A program made the position numbers and the translations under genes. From Streptomyces olivochromogenes (GTDB lineage Bacteria > Actinomycetota > Actinomycetes > Streptomycetales > Streptomycetaceae), in the NCBI RefSeq assembly GCF_021538895.1, contig NZ_JADDRL010000073.1:1-48529 (forward strand): a stretch of 48,529 bases of DNA, written 5' to 3'. Positions 16,117-24,847 of this stretch are shown here, piece after piece (within the stretch, counting starts at the first letter, position 1; each line of letters opens with the position of its first letter). The notes below the pieces were generated by a model. The model did no database searches. It saw nothing but the letters and a program-made list of their open reading frames with translations, and was not told the origin of the DNA.

Positions 16117-16875
16117 ATGTCCCCGCACGTCCTGATCCTCGGCGGCACCACCGAGGCCCGTCTGCTGGCCGCAGAGCTGTCGGCCCGCCCCGGTGTCCGG
16201 GTCACCACCTCGCTGGCGGGGCGGGTGGCCCGGCCCGGGGCGCAGGCCGGGGACGTACGCATCGGCGGGTTCGGCGGGGCGGAGGGGTTGGCGGGGTGGC
16301 TGCGCGAGCAGCGGGTGGACGCCGTCGTCGACGCCACGCACCCCTTCGCCGACCGGATCACCGCCAACGCGGCGCTCGCCGCGACGGCGACCGGGCTGCC
16401 GCTGGTGGTGCTGCGCCGCCCTGGCTGGCAGCCCGTCCCGGGCGACCGCTGGCACACCGTGGCGTCCCTGAGCGCGGCGGCGGCCGCGCTGCCGGGCCTC
16501 GGCCGCCGCGTCCTCCTCACCACCGGCCGCCTCGGCCTCGCCGCCTTCGCCCACCTGACGGACCTGCACTTCGTCGTACGGTCCGTGGAACCCCCCGAGC
16601 CGCCGATGCCGCCGGACCTCGACGTCGTCCTGGCCCGTGGCCCCTTCACCCTCGCCGACGAGCGGGCCCTGCTGCGCGAACACCGCGTCGACGTGCTGGT
16701 GACGAAGGACAGCGGCTCAGAGGCGACGTCGGCCAAACTGACGGCCGCGCGTGAACTCGGCCTGCCCGTGGTCGTCGTCCGGCGCCCTCCGCTGCCGCCC
16801 GGCGTGACGGCGGTGACCGACGTGGCGGACGTACCGGAACGGCTGGGCCTCACCCCGCCGCCACCGAGCTCCTGA
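16117..16875 (+). CDS. cobK: Precorrin-6A reductase
   Basis: A 252-residue NADPH-dependent reductase of the CobK/CbiJ family, which reduces precorrin-6A to dihydro-precorrin-6 in cobalamin synthesis. N-terminal ILGGTTEARLLA (6-17) binds the nucleotide. VDATHPFADRITANA and the near-C-terminal VTKDSGSEATSAKLTAARELG are the two most conserved family stretches and are both present. The first ATG of the open frame (16081) is rejected because a promoter lies between it and 16117. It is convergent with cobF, which makes the substrate of this enzyme. Confidence 0.92.
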   Translation: MSPHVLILGGTTEARLLAAELSARPGVRVTTSLAGRVARPGAQAGDVRIGGFGGAEGLAGWLREQRVDAVVDATHPFADRITANAALAATATGLPLVVLRRPGWQPVPGDRWHTVASLSAAAAALPGLGRRVLLTTGRLGLAAFAHLTDLHFVVRSVEPPEPPMPPDLDVVLARGPFTLADERALLREHRVDVLVTKDSGSEATSAKLTAARELGLPVVVVRRPPLPPGVTAVTDVADVPERLGLTPPPPSS

Positions 16876-16885
16876 CCCCCGGGCG

Positions 16886-17659
16886 CTACTCCTGACCGGG
16901 GTTCCGGCGGAGCAGATACGTGTCCATGATCCAGCCCTTGCGGTCGCGGGCCTCGGCGCGGACGCGTTCGATGCGGGGCGCGGCCTCGGCGATCGGGCCG
17001 GAGACGAGGATCTCGTCCGGGGTGCCTATGTAGGCGCCCCAGTAGATGTCGATGTCCTCCTGCGCGTACTGCCGGAAGGTCTGGTGGGCGTCGAGCATCA
17101 CCACCACGTCGTCCACCCCTTGAGGGAAACCCTCGGCCAGGCGCCGGCCGGTCGTGATCTGCACCGGACGCGCCACCCGGTTCAGGCCCGTGCGGTGCCG
17201 GGCCACCAGCGCCGAGACGCTGCTGATGCCGGGCACGACGTCGTACTCGAACGACACCGTGTCCCCGGCCAGCACCTCTTCGAGGATCCCGAGCGTGCTG
17301 TCGTACAGCGCGGGGTCGCCCCACACCAGGAAGGCCCCGGTCTCGTCCTCGCCGAGCTCCTCGGCGATCAGCCGCTCGTAGATCCCGGCGCGGGCGCTGC
17401 GCCAGTCCCCGACGGCGGGGGAGTAGTCCGCGCCGCCGGCGCGGCGGTCCCGCTCCGGGTCGCGCGCCTCCACCACCCGGTACGCCCCCTGCGGCAGGTG
17501 CGCGTCCAGCATGTCCCGGCGCAGCCGCGTCAGGTCGCTCTTCACCTCGCCCTTGTCGAGGATGAAGAACACGTCCGTGCTCCGCAGCGCCCTGACCGCC
17601 TGCAGCGTCAGCTGCTCGGGGTCGCCCGCGCCGATACCGATGACATGAATCTTTCGCAC
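16886..17659 (-). CDS. cobF: Precorrin-6A synthase (deacetylating)
   Basis: A 257-residue SAM-dependent tetrapyrrole methyltransferase. In the aerobic cobalamin route CobF methylates C-1 of precorrin-5 and releases the acetyl group to give precorrin-6A. The N-terminal IHVIGIGAGDPEQLTLQAV (4-22) is the uroporphyrin-methylase signature. FLVWGDPALYDSTL and VVPGISSVSALVARH are the SAM-site loops. The start is GTG 17659 with a CAGACT -10-like box seven bases upstream, suggesting a leaderless mRNA. It faces cobK end to end (10-bp gap), so consecutive pathway steps lie on opposite strands. Confidence 0.92.
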   Translation of the reverse strand: MRKIHVIGIGAGDPEQLTLQAVRALRSTDVFFILDKGEVKSDLTRLRRDMLDAHLPQGAYRVVEARDPERDRRAGGADYSPAVGDWRSARAGIYERLIAEELGEDETGAFLVWGDPALYDSTLGILEEVLAGDTVSFEYDVVPGISSVSALVARHRTGLNRVARPVQITTGRRLAEGFPQGVDDVVVMLDAHQTFRQYAQEDIDIYWGAYIGTPDEILVSGPIAEAAPRIERVRAEARDRKGWIMDTYLLRRNPGQE

Positions 17660-17666
17660 GTCACCG

Positions 17667-17672
17667 AGTCTG
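17667..17672 (-). promoter_or_regulatory. Leaderless -10 box of cobF
   Basis: CAGACT on the minus strand, seven bases before the GTG start at 17659; no clear -35. Confidence 0.4.
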
Positions 17673-17749
17673 CCCCATCCCACTGACAGTCCGTGCACCG
17701 CCTCCACACCCACCGCGACGGGAGGCCACGACACCCGCCGCAACGGGGT

Positions 17750-18283
17750 CTACGACGCCGCGGGCCCCCGCAGCCGTGGCGCCCGCGCGCCGGCGTCGAC
17801 CGGCTCGCCGCCCCGCTCCACGGCCTGTGCCAGCTCCCGCGCCCAGGCCGCCAGCCCGGCGAGATCCATCCCGTACGGACGCGGCTCGCCGCTCCGCGCC
17901 GCCCAGTCCTCCACGGCCCCCGCGCCGCGCCGCAGCAGCCGTGCGCCGCCGGTGACGTTCCCGCGGGCCGCGTGCGTGAGTCCCACCGCCAGCTGGGCCA
18001 GCCCCCGCCACAGCGTGCGCTCGTCCTCGGGCCCCGACTTCCAGGCGTCCTCGAAGACCTCGTGCGCGTGGAACGGCTTCCCCGCGTCCAGCAGCGCCTG
18101 CGCCTCGGTGACGGTCCGCTCCGGGGCGCGGACGACCCCCTCGGGCTGCCGCGCCACCCCGTCCGCGCCGTACGGCAGCGGCCGCCCCAGCCCGTCCCGC
18201 GGCCGCGCGTTGCGCGCCCGTCCCTCGCTGTCCCGGTCCCGGTTCTCCACCGGCCGCCCCGGCGATGCGTCTGTGCTCCCCAT
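17750..18283 (-). CDS. DUF309 domain protein
   Basis: A 177-residue protein of unknown function. The C-terminal two thirds form the helical DUF309 fold with the signature PFHAHEVFEDAWKSG (about 78-92) and RTLWRGLAQLAVGLTHAARGN (about 96-116); the His, Glu, Asp and Trp are invariant in the family and look like a metal or active site. The first 60 residues are polar, low in complexity and probably disordered. ATG 18283 has GGTGGAG upstream; the longer frame that runs into the tRNA leader is rejected. It is divergent from tRNA-Pro copy 2. Confidence 0.82.
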   Translation of the reverse strand: MGSTDASPGRPVENRDRDSEGRARNARPRDGLGRPLPYGADGVARQPEGVVRAPERTVTEAQALLDAGKPFHAHEVFEDAWKSGPEDERTLWRGLAQLAVGLTHAARGNVTGGARLLRRGAGAVEDWAARSGEPRPYGMDLAGLAAWARELAQAVERGGEPVDAGARAPRLRGPAAS

Positions 18284-18341
18284 ACGACCGATTCTCCACC
18301 GCCCCCGGGGTGCCCCCTTCGGCGCACCCCGGTACGTGGGG

Positions 18342-18347
18342 TAAAGT
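18342..18347 (+). promoter_or_regulatory. -10 box of tRNA-Pro copy 2
   Basis: TAAAGT lies 41 bases before the mature tRNA 5' end, matching the placement in the other copies. TTCGGC at 18318 is a weak -35 candidate. Confidence 0.45.
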
Positions 18348-18388
18348 TCTGTTCGCGCGATCAAGCGGGTCACCGCGAGTGAGCGCAC

Positions 18389-18462
<74 letters not shown>

Positions 18463-18482
18463 CTTGCGCATACGCAGGTCGC

Positions 18483-18514
18483 AGCCCGTGCGGGAGCAAT
18501 CCGGCACGGGCTTT
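18483..18514 (+). terminator. Intrinsic terminator after tRNA-Pro copy 2
   Basis: Perfect 9-bp stem AGCCCGTGC (18483-18491) / GCACGGGCT (18504-18512) with a short T run. Confidence 0.75.
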
Positions 18515-18576
18515 CGCCTTTGTCGGCGTCCCGCACGCGGCCACCGGGGCGCGGCCGCGGGTGGTAGAGAGGTTCC

Positions 18577-18621
18577 ATGACCACCTCGTACGCCAACCGC
18601 CGCGCGGCGGGCGCCCGATGA
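18577..18621 (+). CDS. 14-codon ORF coupled to nudK
   Basis: The ATG at 18577 reads MTTSYANRRAAGAR and stops in a TGA that overlaps the nudK ATG (ATGA, 18618-18621). A TAGAGA box (18565-18570) six bases before the ATG would make it the leaderless first ORF of the transcript; GAGAGG at 18567 could also act as a close ribosome site. nudK has no ribosome site of its own, so its translation may depend on this ORF. Reality is inferred from layout only. Confidence 0.45.
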   Translation: MTTSYANRRAAGAR

Positions 18622-19283
18622 CCGCCGGCATCGACACCCCGGACCGGCGCGGCCGCACCGGACTCGACCGGACCGGCCTGGACCTCACCGGCAATCCCCG
18701 GGTCAAGGTGCGCGACGTCAAGCTGCTGTCCAGCCACTGGTACGTCGAACGCGCGACCACCTTCGACTACCGGCACTCCGACGGCACCTGGCACACCCAG
18801 CAGCGCGAGACGCACGACCGGGGCAACGGGGCCACCCTGCTGCTGTACGACGCCGAACGCGAAACCGTGCTGCTCACCCGGCAGTTCCGCTTCCCCGTGT
18901 ACGTCAACGGGCACCCCGACGGGATGCTGGTCGAGACGCCGGGCGGGGTGCTCGACGACGAGGACGAGCGCCCCGAGATCGCCGTCCGGCGCGAGGCGGT
19001 GGAGGAGACCGGGCACACCGTCGGCGACGTCCGGCACGTCTTCGACGTCTACATGAGCCCGGGCTCGGTGACCGAGCGTGTCGGCTTCTACGCGGCCGCC
19101 TACGGTCCCGCCACCCGTACCCACGAGGGCGGCGGCCTGGACGAGGAGGGCGAGGACATCGAGATCCTCGAACTGCCCTTCCGGCGGGCCCTGGAGATGA
19201 TCCGCACCGGCGAGATCGCCGACGCCAAGACCATCATGCTGCTCCAGTGGGCCGCGCTGGAAGGGCCGTTCGCGAAGACCTGA
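18618..19283 (+). CDS. nudK: GDP-mannose pyrophosphatase (NudK-type Nudix hydrolase)
   Basis: A 221-residue Nudix hydrolase that closely follows E. coli NudK. It has LLSSHWYVERATTFDY (37-52), ETHDRGNGATLLLYD (64-78), VNGHPDGMLVETPGGVLDDEDE (96-117), a Nudix box ending REAVEETGH (about 125-133), DVYMSPGSVTERVGFYAA and LPFRRALEMIRTGEI. NudK hydrolyses GDP-mannose to GMP and mannose 1-phosphate, needs a divalent metal and works as a dimer. The N-terminal 25 residues are extra. ATG 18618 overlaps the end of an upstream 14-codon ORF. The ORF start inside the tRNA is rejected. It is convergent with the GH42 gene. Confidence 0.88.
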   Translation: MTAGIDTPDRRGRTGLDRTGLDLTGNPRVKVRDVKLLSSHWYVERATTFDYRHSDGTWHTQQRETHDRGNGATLLLYDAERETVLLTRQFRFPVYVNGHPDGMLVETPGGVLDDEDERPEIAVRREAVEETGHTVGDVRHVFDVYMSPGSVTERVGFYAAAYGPATRTHEGGGLDEEGEDIEILELPFRRALEMIRTGEIADAKTIMLLQWAALEGPFAKT

Positions 19284-19316
19284 CCGCGGGTGCCGGCCGG
19301 CCCTCCCGGACGGGGC

Positions 19317-21335
19317 TCACCGACCCCGAGGCTCCCGTACGACGGCGATGTCGCCGGGTGCGACGCCGACCGTGCCGAGGAGCTCCTTGCCGGAGAGGAG
19401 TTCCGTGGCGCCCTCCGCCACCGAAACCTCCGCACCCTTGCCGGAGTGGTCGATCACGAACACGTAGTCCGCGTCCGGACCGCGCCGCCGGACCACCTCG
19501 ACCCCGGGCGGGGCGGTGCGGACCGGCTCCACGCCCGCCTCGCCGCGGATACGGGCGAGGAGGTCGGCGAGGGTGTCCGGGTCCGGGAGCGTGGCGACGT
19601 ACCAGGCGGAGCCCGTGCCGTGTGCGTGCCGGGTCACGGCCGGGACACCGGTCAGCGGGCCGTCCGTGTACGACGCGACCGCCTCGGCGCCGTCGAGGCG
19701 CACGCGCTCCGACCAGAGCGTGCCCGAGGCGCCCCGAGGGACCTCGCCGCCCAGCCCGACCGGCTCGCCGGGCAGCAGCGGGAACAACTCGTCGGTGCGC
19801 ACCCCGAGGGCCTCCCGGAACGCGCCCGGGTAACCCCCCAGCCGCACATGACAGTTCTCGTCGACCGCTCCGCTGTGGAAGCCGACGGCCAGCGTGCCGC
19901 CGCGCTCGGCGTACGCGGTGAGGTTCGCCGCGCCCGCGTCGTCGACCAGGTACAGGGTGGGGGCGAGGACCAGCCGGTAGGCGGACAGGTCGGCGTCGGG
20001 GCGGACGAAGTCCACGGCCACGCCCGACCGCCACAGCGGCTCGTACCAGGCCCGCACCAGGTCCTGGTAGCGCAGCTCGCCGCTCGGCTGCGAGGGCAGC
20101 TCCACGGCCCAGCGGGCGTCCCAGTCCCAGACGATGGCGACCTCGGCGGTTCCGGTGCTGCCGCGCACCTCGGCCAGGGCCTTCAGGTCCGCGCCGAGCC
20201 GGACCACGTCCCGCCAGATCCGACTGTCCGTGCCCGTGTGCGGCAGCATCGCCGAGTGCCACTGCTCGGCGCCCGCCTTCGCCGCCCGCCACTGGAAGTA
20301 GGCGATGCCGTCCGCGCCGTGCGCCACATGGGCGAGGGCGTTGCGACGCAGCTCACCGGGGCGCTTGGCGCGGTTGACCGGCTGCCAGTTGACGGCGCCG
20401 GTGGAGTGCTCCATCAGCAGCCAGGGGCCGCCGGCCAGGGAGCGCATCAGGTCGCCGCTGAGCGCCACGTCGATCTCCGACTCGGGGTCGGCGGACATGA
20501 GGTAGTGGTCGTTGGAGACCACGTCCAGCTCGGGGGCCCAGCGCCAGTAGTCCAGCGCGTCGAAGTCGTGCATCACCATGAAGTTGGTGGTGGCCGGGAT
20601 CGCCGGGGCCGCCGCGCGCAGCACGTCCCGCTCCGTCGTGCACAGCGACAGCAACTCGTCGGAGCAGAAGCGCCGCCAGTCCAGCTGGTGCGTGGGGTTG
20701 GGCACGGCGCCGGTGGCACGGGGCGGGCGGATCTCGTCCCAGTCGTAGTACCACTGGCTCCAGAACGTGGTGCCCCAGGCGTGGTTGAGGGCCGCCAGGT
20801 CGTCGCCGTACCGGGCCCGCAGCCAGCGGCGGAAGGACTCCGCGCTGGTGTCGCAGTAGCAGGCCGCGTTGTGACAGCCGTACTCGTTGTGCACGTGCCA
20901 CATCACGACGGCCGGGTGGTCCGCGTACCGCTCGGCGAGCGTGCCCGTGATGCGCAGGGCGGCCTCGCGGTAGGCGGGGCTGCTGGGGCAGAACGTCTGG
21001 CGGCTGCCGTAGGAGAGGGTCCGGCCGTCCCGGTCGACCGGCAGGGACCCGGGGTGGGCCCGGAAGAACCAGGCGGGCGGCGCCGCGGTGGGCGTGGCGA
21101 GGTCGGCGGCGATGCCGTTCTCGTGCAGCAGGTCCAGGATCCGGTCCGTGCGCGAGAAGTCGAAGGCGCCCTCGGAGGGTTCCAGCAGCGCCCAGGAGAA
21201 GATGCCGACGCTCACCATGTTCACGCCCGCCTCGCGCATGAGGCGTACGTCCTCGGCCCACACCTCCTCGGGCCACTGCTCGGGGTTGTAGTCGCCGCCG
21301 TAGGCGATGCCGGGGACGGACAGGGTGCGCTTCAT
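19317..21335 (-). CDS. Beta-galactosidase, glycoside hydrolase family 42
   Basis: A 672-residue GH42 enzyme: (beta/alpha)8 barrel (about 10-380), trimerisation domain (about 390-590) and C-terminal beta domain. Acid/base Glu151 is in MWHVHNEYG and the nucleophile Glu is in LLMEHSTGAVNWQ (about 309). Cys116, Cys154, Cys159 and Cys161 fit the structural zinc site of this family. There is no signal peptide, so it should hydrolyse galactosides taken up by the linked ABC transporter. It is the last gene of the operon that starts at 24649, and its ATG overlaps the stop of a 31-codon ORF (ATGA). Confidence 0.92.
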   Translation of the reverse strand: MKRTLSVPGIAYGGDYNPEQWPEEVWAEDVRLMREAGVNMVSVGIFSWALLEPSEGAFDFSRTDRILDLLHENGIAADLATPTAAPPAWFFRAHPGSLPVDRDGRTLSYGSRQTFCPSSPAYREAALRITGTLAERYADHPAVVMWHVHNEYGCHNAACYCDTSAESFRRWLRARYGDDLAALNHAWGTTFWSQWYYDWDEIRPPRATGAVPNPTHQLDWRRFCSDELLSLCTTERDVLRAAAPAIPATTNFMVMHDFDALDYWRWAPELDVVSNDHYLMSADPESEIDVALSGDLMRSLAGGPWLLMEHSTGAVNWQPVNRAKRPGELRRNALAHVAHGADGIAYFQWRAAKAGAEQWHSAMLPHTGTDSRIWRDVVRLGADLKALAEVRGSTGTAEVAIVWDWDARWAVELPSQPSGELRYQDLVRAWYEPLWRSGVAVDFVRPDADLSAYRLVLAPTLYLVDDAGAANLTAYAERGGTLAVGFHSGAVDENCHVRLGGYPGAFREALGVRTDELFPLLPGEPVGLGGEVPRGASGTLWSERVRLDGAEAVASYTDGPLTGVPAVTRHAHGTGSAWYVATLPDPDTLADLLARIRGEAGVEPVRTAPPGVEVVRRRGPDADYVFVIDHSGKGAEVSVAEGATELLSGKELLGTVGVAPGDIAVVREPRGR

Positions 21336-21427
21336 CGGGTGGCTCCGGACTGCCGGACCTCCTCGTGGGCCCGGGCGGAGCGCGGGTCCACGAGGATCGA
21401 GGCGACGGGGGTGAACGGGTTGTGCAC
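21332..21427 (-). CDS. 31-residue ORF between permease and beta-galactosidase
   Basis: A GTG-started frame encodes a 31-residue peptide beginning MHNPFTPVASILVDP and ending with Arg-rich SGATR. AAAGAG lies about eight bases before the start. Its TGA overlaps the beta-galactosidase ATG, the usual sign of translational coupling. No family is recognised. It may be a real small protein or only a coupling device; the 118-bp permease/galactosidase gap is otherwise unexplained. Confidence 0.45.
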   Translation of the reverse strand: MHNPFTPVASILVDPRSARAHEEVRQSGATR

Positions 21428-21453
21428 GGGTTTCTCTTTCGGGTGGAGCCGGG

Positions 21454-22350
21454 TCAGCCCTTGTTGGAGCCCAGGGTCAGACCGCTGACGAACTGCCGCT
21501 GGAGCACGAAGTACACGACCAGCGTGGGGATCGCGGTGAGCAGGGCACCGGCGGCGACCAGGTTCGGGTCCGTGAAGTACTGGCCGGAGAGGTTGTTCAG
21601 GGCCGAGGTGATCGGCATGTTCTCGCCGGTCGAGATCAGCACCAGGGCCCAGAAGAAGTCGTTGTAGATCCAGATCGACAACAGGGTGGCCAGGGCCGCC
21701 ATCGCCGGCTTGCACAGCGGCAGCGTGATCTGCCAGTACAGCCGCCACGCCGAGGCGCCGTCGACGAGCGCGGCCTCGGTCAGCTCGTGCGGCAGCGAGC
21801 GCATGTAGTTGCTCAGCACGAAGGCGCAGAAGCCGGACTGGAACGCCACGTGGATCAGCACGAGCCCGAGCGCGGAGTCGTACAGCTTGCCGCTCGCGGT
21901 GATGCCCGGCAGGTCGGTCAGCAGGTACATCCGGTACAGCGGGGTGATGATGACCTGCTGCGGGAGCAGGTTGCCGGCCGTGAAGACCAGCAACAGCGCG
22001 AGGTTGAGCCGGAAGTCGAAGCGGCTGACGTAGAAGGCCACCATCGACGACAGGAACAGGGTGAGCAGTACGGCCGGCACCGCGATCAGCAACGTGTTGC
22101 CGAAGTAGTGCATCATGTCCGACTGCTTGAACGCGTTGGTGAAGTTGTCGAAGTTCAGCGTGTCCGGCCAGGACACGTATCCCTTCTCGCTGGTCTCGCT
22201 GTACGGCCGCAGGGCCGAGAAGATCGCCCACAGCAGCGGGGCGAGCCAGGCCAGCGCCGTGCCCGCCAGGAAGACGTGCAGCAGGATGCGGGCGGGGCGG
22301 ACGGGCGCGCGCTTCTTGAGCGCGCCGGCCGCGAGGGTGGGGGCGCTCAC
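21454..22350 (-). CDS. Sugar ABC transporter permease, MalG type
   Basis: A 298-residue inner-membrane permease with about six helices, the second permease of a CUT1 importer. The EAA loop TEAALVDGASAWRLYWQITLP (about 185-206) docks the ATPase. The start is GTG 22350 with GGAAGGAG upstream; it overlaps the stop of the first permease by four bases (GTGA). The operon contains no ATPase gene, so it probably uses a shared ATPase of the MsiK type, as is usual for Streptomyces CUT1 systems. Confidence 0.9.
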   Translation of the reverse strand: MSAPTLAAGALKKRAPVRPARILLHVFLAGTALAWLAPLLWAIFSALRPYSETSEKGYVSWPDTLNFDNFTNAFKQSDMMHYFGNTLLIAVPAVLLTLFLSSMVAFYVSRFDFRLNLALLLVFTAGNLLPQQVIITPLYRMYLLTDLPGITASGKLYDSALGLVLIHVAFQSGFCAFVLSNYMRSLPHELTEAALVDGASAWRLYWQITLPLCKPAMAALATLLSIWIYNDFFWALVLISTGENMPITSALNNLSGQYFTDPNLVAAGALLTAIPTLVVYFVLQRQFVSGLTLGSNKG

Positions 22351-23339
22351 GATCGCCGCTCCTTCCGGAAGGTGGCCACCAGGTACGGGATGATCACCGC
22401 GAGGGAGATGACCAGCAGGACCACCGCGATCGCCGATCCGTAACCGATCCGGCTGGACTCGCCGATGATGTTGTTGGTCACCAGGATCGACAGCAACTCC
22501 GTGCCCTGGGCGCCCTTGTTGAAGACGAAGACCAGGTCGAAGGCGCGCAGGGCCTCGATGATGGTGACGACCAGGACCACGGTGTTGGTGGGCCGCAGCG
22601 TCGGGAAGATGACGTTCTTGAACGTCTGCCACTCGTTGGCGCCGTCCAGGGCCGAGGCCTCGCGCAGGGACGGGTCCACGCTCTTCAGGCCGGCCAGGTA
22701 GAGGATCATCATGTAGCCGGTGTGCCGCCAGGACGCGGCGACGAGGACGGCCCAGAGGTTGAGGTCCGGGTCGCCGATCCAGTCGATGTAGTGGCCGGGC
22801 TTGTTGGCCCCGATCAGGCTGTTGATCAGGCCCGTGTCCGGGTTGTAGACCAGCTGCCAGACAAAGCCGATGCACGCCATCGAGATGACGACCGGCAGGA
22901 AGAACGCCGTCTGGTAGACCCGGCTGAAGCGGATCTTCTTGTCCAGCTGGATGGCGAGGAAGAGGCCGAGCGGCGTCGGGACGAGGATGAGCGCCACGAA
23001 CCAGATGACGTTGTGCTGGACGGCCGGCCAGAACTGCGGGTTGTCGTTGAAGAGTTGTTGGAAGTTGTCGAGGCCCACCCACTTGATCGAGTCGAACCCG
23101 ATGCCGTCCCAGGTGGTGAAGGCGAGCAAGATGGAGGCGAGGGCGGTGACCCAGACCAGGGCCACGTGCAGGACCGTGGGCACGCCCGCCATCAGGGCGA
23201 GCGTGATCCGGTCACGGCGGGTCAGCAGGCGTCGGTGGCCCTGCTGGGCCCGCTTGGATGCGGAGTCAGCGCCCGGAGGCGGCACGGCGGCCGCCTCCGG
23301 GGTCTTCGTCGTCATGTCGGTCGTCATGCCGCTGCTCAC
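22347..23339 (-). CDS. Sugar ABC transporter permease, MalF/UgpA type
   Basis: A 330-residue permease, partner of the MalG-type protein. A hydrophilic N-terminus of about 45 residues precedes six or so helices. The EAA loop reads LREASALDGANEWQTFKNVIFPTLRP (about 219-244, split here at the conserved Gly). GTG 23339 is chosen because it overlaps the stop of the binding-protein gene (GTGA); ATG 23327 and ATG 23315 are in-frame alternatives without better ribosome sites. It forms the membrane channel of the galactoside importer. Confidence 0.88.
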   Translation of the reverse strand: MSSGMTTDMTTKTPEAAAVPPPGADSASKRAQQGHRRLLTRRDRITLALMAGVPTVLHVALVWVTALASILLAFTTWDGIGFDSIKWVGLDNFQQLFNDNPQFWPAVQHNVIWFVALILVPTPLGLFLAIQLDKKIRFSRVYQTAFFLPVVISMACIGFVWQLVYNPDTGLINSLIGANKPGHYIDWIGDPDLNLWAVLVAASWRHTGYMMILYLAGLKSVDPSLREASALDGANEWQTFKNVIFPTLRPTNTVVLVVTIIEALRAFDLVFVFNKGAQGTELLSILVTNNIIGESSRIGYGSAIAVVLLVISLAVIIPYLVATFRKERRS

Positions 23340-24649
23340 GAGGACGCGAAGATCTGCTTCTTCTGGCGCTCGATCGACGACAGCAAGCCGTCCACGCCCT
23401 TGGGGTTCTGGAGGAACTTCTGCAGGCCGGGCTGCATCACCGTCGAGGTGAAGTCCGGCCGCGAGTCGCGGTCCATGAACTGGGTGAGGGTCTTGGCGCC
23501 ACTGATCATGTCGAACGCCTTCTTCTGCAGCGGCGAGTAGGAGGAGGTGTCGGCCTTGCTGGAGGCGGCCACCACGCTCGGGTCGACCTTGAGGTAGCTC
23601 TGCTCGGCCTCGGGGGAGCCCAGGTACTCCAGCAGCTTGACGACGCCGTCGTGGTTCTTGGGGGCCTTGCTGACCATGAAGCCGTCGGTGGGCGCCTCCA
23701 CGGTGTCCTGGCCGTACGCGGAGTTGATCTCCGGGAACGGGAAGAAGTCGAGGTCGTCCAGGTCGGCCTTGTTGGTGAACTGCTGGGCCACGAAGGAGCC
23801 GAGGAGGTACATGCCGGCCTTCTTGGACACCAGGCCCTGGGCGGCGTCCTGCCAGGTGCGGCCCATGAAGCCGTCCTGGTGGTAGGGGAGGAGCTCGGCC
23901 CAGTGGTCGAAGACGGCCTTCACCTTGGCGTCGGTCCAGGCGGCCTTGCCGCCCATCAGCTCGACGTGGAAGTCGTAGCCGTTGAGGCGGAAGTTGATCT
24001 GGTCGAAGGTGCCCATCGCCGGCCAGGCGTCCTTGTCGCCGAAGGCGATCGGCACCAGGCCGTCCTTCTTCATCTGCTTGCACAGGGCGACCAGTTCGTC
24101 CCAGGTGGCCGGGACCTTGTAGCCGTGCTGCTGGAAGACGCTCTTGCGGTAGAAGATCGCCCACGGGTACGTGGTCAGCGGCACGAAGTAGTACTTGCCG
24201 TCCTCGCCCTTGCTGAGCTTCTTCATCGCCTCGGGGAAGTTGTCCCCGATCTTCGCCCACACGTCGTCGATCGGCGTGGCGAGCTTCTTGGCCGCGAAGA
24301 ACTGCATCCGGTAGCCCGCGAACCAGTTGAACACGTCGTCCGGCGTGCCCTGGAGGTAGGAGTTGATCTGCTCCTGGAAGGTGTTGTGGTCCTTCGTGTT
24401 GACATCGACCGTGATGCCGGACTGCTTCTTGAAGGTCGCGTAGACGGACTCGAAGGCCTTCTTCGGCACGGCGTCGGACGCGTTGGAGCCGAGGGAGACG
24501 GTCTTCGGGTCGGACGAGGTGCCGCTGCCGCCACAGGCGGACAGCAGGGGTATGCCGGCGCCCGCGAGGAGGGCCGCTCCACCGACCCCGCGCAGCAGGG
24601 AACGACGGCTGGGACCCGGGACGGCGAGGCCGGAGGGGGTGAGGCGCAT
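23336..24649 (-). CDS. Sugar-binding lipoprotein of ABC importer
   Basis: A 437-residue extracellular solute-binding protein (family 1). The N-terminus has a twin-Arg stretch RRSLLRG (15-21), a hydrophobic core and lipobox LSAC with Cys39, so it is likely exported by Tat and lipid-anchored. The mature part shows the usual CUT1 binding-protein stretches, for example TTYPWAIFYRKSVFQQHGYKVPATWDEL. The start is ATG 24649 with AGGAG upstream. First gene of the operon to the GH42 enzyme, so the ligand is probably a beta-galactoside or galacto-oligosaccharide. Confidence 0.9.
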   Translation of the reverse strand: MRLTPSGLAVPGPSRRSLLRGVGGAALLAGAGIPLLSACGGSGTSSDPKTVSLGSNASDAVPKKAFESVYATFKKQSGITVDVNTKDHNTFQEQINSYLQGTPDDVFNWFAGYRMQFFAAKKLATPIDDVWAKIGDNFPEAMKKLSKGEDGKYYFVPLTTYPWAIFYRKSVFQQHGYKVPATWDELVALCKQMKKDGLVPIAFGDKDAWPAMGTFDQINFRLNGYDFHVELMGGKAAWTDAKVKAVFDHWAELLPYHQDGFMGRTWQDAAQGLVSKKAGMYLLGSFVAQQFTNKADLDDLDFFPFPEINSAYGQDTVEAPTDGFMVSKAPKNHDGVVKLLEYLGSPEAEQSYLKVDPSVVAASSKADTSSYSPLQKKAFDMISGAKTLTQFMDRDSRPDFTSTVMQPGLQKFLQNPKGVDGLLSSIERQKKQIFASS

Positions 24650-24716
24650 GGCGGCTCCTGAAGGCAGGGGTTCGGTCAAGGGAGCGAGCCGACTCCCGAA
24701 AGGTCCTCGAAACCGA

Positions 24717-24728
24717 TCAGAAACCAAC
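24717..24728. repeat. Direct repeat TCAGAAACCAAC, copy 1
   Basis: This 12-mer recurs exactly at 24848-24859. The two copies, 131 bp apart, bracket the lipoprotein promoter and could be operator sites. Confidence 0.5.
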
Positions 24729-24750
24729 TCGACCGAACATCGTGGGCGTA

Positions 24751-24780
24751 ATAACAGCCGCATGTCCCACCATGCGTCAA
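24751..24780 (-). promoter_or_regulatory. Promoter of the GH42/ABC sugar operon
   Basis: On the minus strand a -35 TTGACG (24780-24775), 18-bp spacer and -10 TGTTAT (24756-24751) lie about 100 bases before the lipoprotein ATG. It is one of the AT-richest spots in the window. Confidence 0.65.
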
Positions 24781-24847
24781 TAGCCCACGTCCCCAGAACA
24801 TCGTCTCTTGCCCGAAACGTAATCGACACGATCACCAGCAGGTTCGT

